Source: Clostridiales bacterium (GTDB lineage Bacteria > Bacillota > Clostridia > Christensenellales > Aristaeellaceae). Taken from it: a DNA stretch of 7,497 nucleotides. Positions 5,425 to 7,497 of the stretch are shown piece by piece. The translations under genes and the position numbers were made by a program. A model generated the notes under the pieces. The model saw nothing but the letters and a program-made list of their open reading frames with translations, was not told the DNA's origin and ran no database searches. The DNA is taken from NCBI GenBank assembly GCA_012513735.1, contig JAAZBR010000191.1:1-7497 (forward strand), written 5' to 3'. Each line of letters begins with the position of its first letter. Within the stretch, counting starts at the first letter, position 1.

Positions 5425-5895
5425 CATATTCAGCAATTGATCGGCGCGCCTTGCCTGCTTACCAATGACAGGCAGGCGCGCGCTCTTTTTTTCAGCGATT
5501 ATCCGCGCAGGTTGGGCATGGAGGCGGTCACGGCGCGCCTCCTCAGGGCCGGCTGCCTGTGTACGCCCCTTCCGGAGGGTCTGATGCTGATCGACTGGCC
5601 GCCCGAGGGCTATGCCCTGTGGTATGATGCGCTGCCTGAGGCCGTGCTGCCCCCCTATCCGGGGAATGACCCCCAGAGCTGGAGTCTGTGCCGGTTGTTG
5701 CTGCAGCACCCGGCGCCCCTTTTTCAGCAGCCGCTGCCGGTCCTTGCGCGGGCGTTGCGCCTGGTCAGGCTGGGGCGCCGGGAGGAGGCCATCAGCATGA
5801 TCGGTGGAGAGCTGGCCGTCGCCCTGCGGGAGCGGCGCGCGCCTCCCAGCCACTTTGCGCGGCTGCTGCTGCACAGCGAGGCATTGTCTGTTTAG
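5398..5895 (+). CDS. Hypothetical protein, coupled to the DUF1934 gene
   Basis: A 165-residue protein I cannot assign to a named family. The ATG at 5398 overlaps the TGA of the DUF1934 gene and has only a weak ribosome binding site (AGG), so translation is probably coupled. There is no signal peptide or membrane segment. The most conserved-looking part is ARALFFSDYPRR near 27-38. It is followed by an AGCLCTPLPEGLMLIDWPP block near 51-69 and a helical, Leu/Arg-rich C-terminus. Similar short proteins with an 'LF.tD.PRR' motif occur, as I recall, as hypothetical proteins in clostridia. Codons 16-32 also form a strong hairpin followed by seven Ts, and a 10-base word (TGACAGGCAG) is repeated in frame 51 bases apart, giving DRQ twice. 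If the true start were the ATG at 5518, the hairpin would lie outside the gene, but the FFSDYPRR segment argues for the earlier start. Confidence 0.65.
   Translation: MSLSLPDRQHIQQLIGAPCLLTNDRQARALFFSDYPRRLGMEAVTARLLRAGCLCTPLPEGLMLIDWPPEGYALWYDALPEAVLPPYPGNDPQSWSLCRLLLQHPAPLFQQPLPVLARALRLVRLGRREEAISMIGGELAVALRERRAPPSHFARLLLHSEALSV
5444..5492 (+). terminator. Terminator-like hairpin inside the hypothetical gene
   Basis: The left arm 5444-5457 (GCGCGCC, one bulged T, TGCCTG) pairs with the right arm 5469-5481 (CAGGCA, GGCGCGC), giving 13 pairs around an 11-base loop. Four bases later come seven Ts (5486-5492). This has the form of a rho-independent terminator on the plus strand. It lies 42 bases past the DUF1934 stop, yet about 45 codons' length into the window of the next gene's N-terminal coding region (codons 16-32). 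The small gap before the T-tract is less than ideal. It may end or attenuate transcription when ribosomes do not run through it. Confidence 0.5.
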
Positions 5896-5936
5896 CCCCC
5901 GTTTTCTGTTTCAGGCTGCCTGCAGCCACCAACAAC

Positions 5937-5943
5937 AAGGAGG
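5937..5943 (+). promoter_or_regulatory. Ribosome binding site fixing a TTG start
   Basis: AAGGAGG at 5937-5943, seven bases before TTG 5951, is the strongest such site nearby. The reading frame is open further left to an ATG at 5804, but that part lies inside the preceding gene in another frame. The spacing and the family's short N-terminus both favour TTG as the start. Confidence 0.75.
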
Positions 5944-5950
5944 GATAACA

Positions 5951-6607
5951 TTGTTGCTTCACTACCACGGCCATGCCCAGTTTCTGATTGAGACAGCTAC
6001 GGGGCTGCGTATCCTGACCGATCCCTACGACCAAAGCGTGCCCTTTCCCTGGCATCCCGTGCGGGCGGATGTGGTTACCATCAGCCACGAGCACTTTGAC
6101 CACAACTGCCTGGACAAGGTGCAGGGGCAGCCCAGCGTGGTGCGGGAACTGGGAGAACAGCAGCCGGCGGAGGGCCTTCAGGTGACAGGCTATGCAAGTT
6201 GGCATGATGACCGGCAGGGCGCCGAGCGGGGCCCCAACCGCATCTACATCATGTGCTTCGACGGCCTGCGCCTGGCCCACCTAGGCGACCTGGGCGCCGT
6301 ACCCCAACAGCCGGTGCTGGATGCCCTCAAGGGGGTGGACCTGCTGCTGATCCCGGTGGGCGGCACCTACACCCTGGGGCCGAAGGAGGCAGCCGCTCTG
6401 TGCCATGAGCTGTCGCCCCGTATCATCATTCCCATGCACTTCAAGCGGGGGGAGCAGGGTTTTCAAAACATACAGCCTGTGGATGACTTTGTTGCTGCCC
6501 TGGCTCCCCTGGAAGCCAGCCATCAGCCCTTACTGAGAATTACCCGCCGGGATATTGGCGAGGCGCCCGGCCTGGTGGTGCTTACGCCCGACAGCCAGGC
6601 AGGATAA
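5951..6607 (+). CDS. Metallo-beta-lactamase-fold metal-dependent hydrolase
   Basis: A 218-residue cytoplasmic protein translated from TTG 5951. It belongs to the Lactamase_B_3 / UlaG-like group of metallo-beta-lactamase-fold proteins. Motifs in order: YHGHAQFLIET at 5-15 with the TDPY loop at 23-26, the metal-binding SHEHFDHN at 45-52 (His46, His48, Asp50, His51), SWHDD with His85, HLGDLG at 110-115 with Asp113, PVGGTYTLGPKEA at 135-147, and IIPMHF with His163. These supply a full set of ligands for two metal ions. Uncharacterised relatives are annotated as predicted Zn-dependent hydrolases; UlaG itself is an ascorbate-6-phosphate lactonase, but the substrate here cannot be read from sequence. 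It lies 55 bp after the hypothetical gene and 101 bp before the peroxiredoxin gene, and may share a transcript with one or both. Confidence 0.87.
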   Translation: MLLHYHGHAQFLIETATGLRILTDPYDQSVPFPWHPVRADVVTISHEHFDHNCLDKVQGQPSVVRELGEQQPAEGLQVTGYASWHDDRQGAERGPNRIYIMCFDGLRLAHLGDLGAVPQQPVLDALKGVDLLLIPVGGTYTLGPKEAAALCHELSPRIIIPMHFKRGEQGFQNIQPVDDFVAALAPLEASHQPLLRITRRDIGEAPGLVVLTPDSQAG

Positions 6608-6651
6608 TCGCTCTTCTCTGTGTTCCGCGTTTTGGCCGGCTTTTGTGCGGG

Positions 6652-6657
6652 TATATA
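6652..6657 (+). promoter_or_regulatory. Weak candidate -10 element before the peroxiredoxin gene
   Basis: TATATA (5 of 6 to consensus) lies 51 bases before the peroxiredoxin ATG. No good -35 is seen: TTTTGG is 16 bases upstream and matches poorly. The 101-bp gap after the hydrolase gene leaves room for a separate promoter, but readthrough from upstream is equally possible. Confidence 0.2.
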
Positions 6658-6708
6658 GCCTACGGACAGAAGCAGCGGTACGACGCTGAAAGGAAGGAGA
6701 TCATTCCC

Positions 6709-7164
6709 ATGATCACAGTAGGTTCCAAAGCTCCCAGCTTCACCCTAGAGGACCAAAACGGCAACAAGGTTTCGCTGAGCGATTTCGCCGGCAAGAAGGT
6801 GCTGCTGAGCTGGCACCCCCTGGCTTGGACCAGCGTGTGCACCGATCAGATGCGTGCCCTGGAAGCCAACCGAGACAAGCTGGCGGCCCTTAACACCGTG
6901 GCCTTGGGCGTGAATGTGGACCCCGCCCCCTCCAAGAGCGCCTGGGCCAAGGTGCTGTGCCTGAAGGAAACCAGGTTGCTGGCCGATTTCTGGCCCCACG
7001 GCAAGGTCGCCAAAGACTATGAGCTGTTCCTGGAGGATCTGGGCTTCTCCGCCCGCGCCAACATCCTGATCGACGAACACGGCAAGGTGGCCTGGGCCAA
7101 GGAATACCCCATCGGCCAACTGCCGGACCTGGAAGAAGTGCTGCGCGCCGTTGCGGCTATCTGA
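6709..7164 (+). CDS. Peroxiredoxin (AhpC/TSA, thioredoxin fold)
   Basis: A 151-residue cytoplasmic thiol peroxidase that reduces H2O2 or organic hydroperoxides. The start is ATG 6709, preceded by AAGGAAGGAG; the open frame to 6643 lacks a ribosome binding site. The N-terminus VGSKAPSFTLEDQNG and LSDFAGKKVLLSWHP are the usual opening strands. The active-site motif PxxxTxxC is PLAWTSVC at 37-44, making Cys44 the peroxidatic cysteine. Further typical blocks are TVALGVNVD at 63-71, LLADFWPHGKVAKDY, and ANILIDEHGKVAWAK near the end. A second cysteine, Cys84 (KVLCLKETR), may act as the resolving cysteine or be incidental. Length fits the single-domain clostridial type often annotated as a redoxin-domain protein. 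In an anaerobe its role would be defence against traces of oxygen. It ends 17 bases before a strong terminator. Confidence 0.9.
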   Translation: MITVGSKAPSFTLEDQNGNKVSLSDFAGKKVLLSWHPLAWTSVCTDQMRALEANRDKLAALNTVALGVNVDPAPSKSAWAKVLCLKETRLLADFWPHGKVAKDYELFLEDLGFSARANILIDEHGKVAWAKEYPIGQLPDLEEVLRAVAAI

Positions 7165-7181
7165 TCATCATACTCAGCAAA

Positions 7182-7218
7182 CACCCCGCGCGATCAACCG
7201 TGCGGGGTGCTGCTTTTT
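7182..7218 (+). terminator. Rho-independent terminator after the peroxiredoxin gene
   Basis: CACCCCGCGCG (7182-7192) pairs with CGTGCGGGGTG (7199-7209) over 11 positions including one G-U pair, with a 6-base loop. CTGC and five Ts follow (7214-7218). It begins 17 bases past the peroxiredoxin stop and is the clearest terminator in the window. The minus-strand partial reading frame from the right edge ends at TGA 7196-7194, inside the loop and stem. Confidence 0.85.
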
Positions 7219-7497
7219 GGGGCTGTTGGAGCAGTGTATGGCCATTTCTTTTCAAGCAGGGCTATGCTGACCACCCGGTAGGCGGGTTTCTCGTGTGCGC
7301 GGTAGGCGACGCTGTGATGAACGGGACCGCCTCCCCCGCTGCGCCAGGCTTGCAACGTCCGGCGCCATTCTGCCGGGGAGAAAGGCAGGCCACCCGCTTG
7401 CACCAGCGCGCCTATGTGCCCGGTATAGCACAGCAGTCGCGTCTCGCCATCCGATACGGACTGACTGGCTGTTGACAAAAACAGGTCAAACAGCCGG
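7194..7497 (-). CDS. Partial minus-strand coding region, unrecognised, possibly a methyltransferase C-terminus
   Basis: A frame open from the right edge to a TGA at 7196-7194, about 100 residues, with no start inside the window that needs to be used. It reads RLFDLFLSTAS, then TRLLCYTGHIGALV, FSPAEWRRTLQAWRSG, and ends near YRVVSIALLEKKW before a low-complexity Pro/Thr/Ser tail. Codon use is GC-rich at third positions and the residue mix is protein-like, more so than the frame on the opposite strand. The strand 'LLCYTGH' and the final 'YRVVSIALLEKK' faintly recall the end of a class I SAM-dependent methyltransferase of the YtqB type, but a histidine phosphatase end is also conceivable and I do not claim either. 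It converges on the peroxiredoxin gene. The last 18 or so residues are encoded by sequence running into the terminator, which is odd and lowers confidence. Confidence 0.45.
   Translation of the reverse strand, partial: RLFDLFLSTASQSVSDGETRLLCYTGHIGALVQAGGLPFSPAEWRRTLQAWRSGGGGPVHHSVAYRAHEKPAYRVVSIALLEKKWPYTAPTAPKSSTPHG

Noticed and set aside
5914..5927. Small hairpin GGCTG-CCTG-CAGCC before the hydrolase gene
   Set aside because: Only five pairs, no T-tract, and no link to the start signal; likely chance.
5804..5950. Longer start (ATG 5804) for the metallo-beta-lactamase-fold protein
   Set aside because: It would overlap the preceding gene by 92 bases in another frame and add a non-family N-terminus; AAGGAGG is ideally spaced for TTG 5951.
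7200..7475. Plus-strand 91-codon open frame after the peroxiredoxin gene
   Set aside because: Its ATG lies inside the terminator stem, there is no ribosome binding site, and the opposite frame looks more protein-like.

Overview
This is a GC-rich stretch of bacterial chromosome, most likely from an anaerobic, gut-type member of the Bacillota (Firmicutes). The evidence is strong AGGAGG-type ribosome binding sites, a DUF1934 protein (a family essentially confined to Bacillota), and a phosphodiester glycosidase and a peroxiredoxin of the types common in clostridia. Taxonomy is an inference. I see no tRNA, rRNA, CRISPR array, insertion sequence or phage gene.

Left half, all on the minus strand (reading right to left). 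A LysR-type regulator (4782 to 3994) is followed by an exported FMN/FAD-binding reductase of the fumarate/urocanate reductase superfamily (3799 to 2096). Next comes an exported phosphodiester glycosidase (NAGPA domain, 1953 to 625). Last is a two-gene unit: a small His/Cys-rich membrane protein (510 to 199) and the start of a zinc/manganese-type ABC substrate-binding protein that runs off the left edge (154 to 1). Hairpins at 2036-2068 and 570-592 separate these units, so there are probably three transcripts.

Right half, plus strand. Divergent from the LysR gene are a DUF1934 protein (4964-5401), an overlapping protein of unknown function (5398-5895), a metallo-beta-lactamase-fold hydrolase starting at TTG (5951-6607) and a peroxiredoxin (6709-7164) that ends at a strong terminator (7182-7218). 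A partial minus-strand reading frame enters from the right edge and stops inside that terminator.

Most notable points. (1) A 13-bp hairpin followed by seven Ts lies inside the coding region of the 5398-5895 gene, preceded by alternating copies of CAGGC and GCCTG that could pair in mutually exclusive ways, like an attenuator. (2) The LysR frame is cut by an in-frame TAG, beyond which 33 further codons read like a normal LysR C-terminus. (3) The reductase has the flavin-binding frame of the fumarate reductase superfamily but, by eye, lacks the His and Arg residues used on fumarate, so its electron acceptor is probably something else. (4) The small His/Cys membrane protein next to a zinc-type binding protein suggests an uncharacterised accessory of metal uptake. 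Metal uptake, the LysR/reductase pair and the right-hand plus-strand genes look like separate functions that happen to be adjacent.
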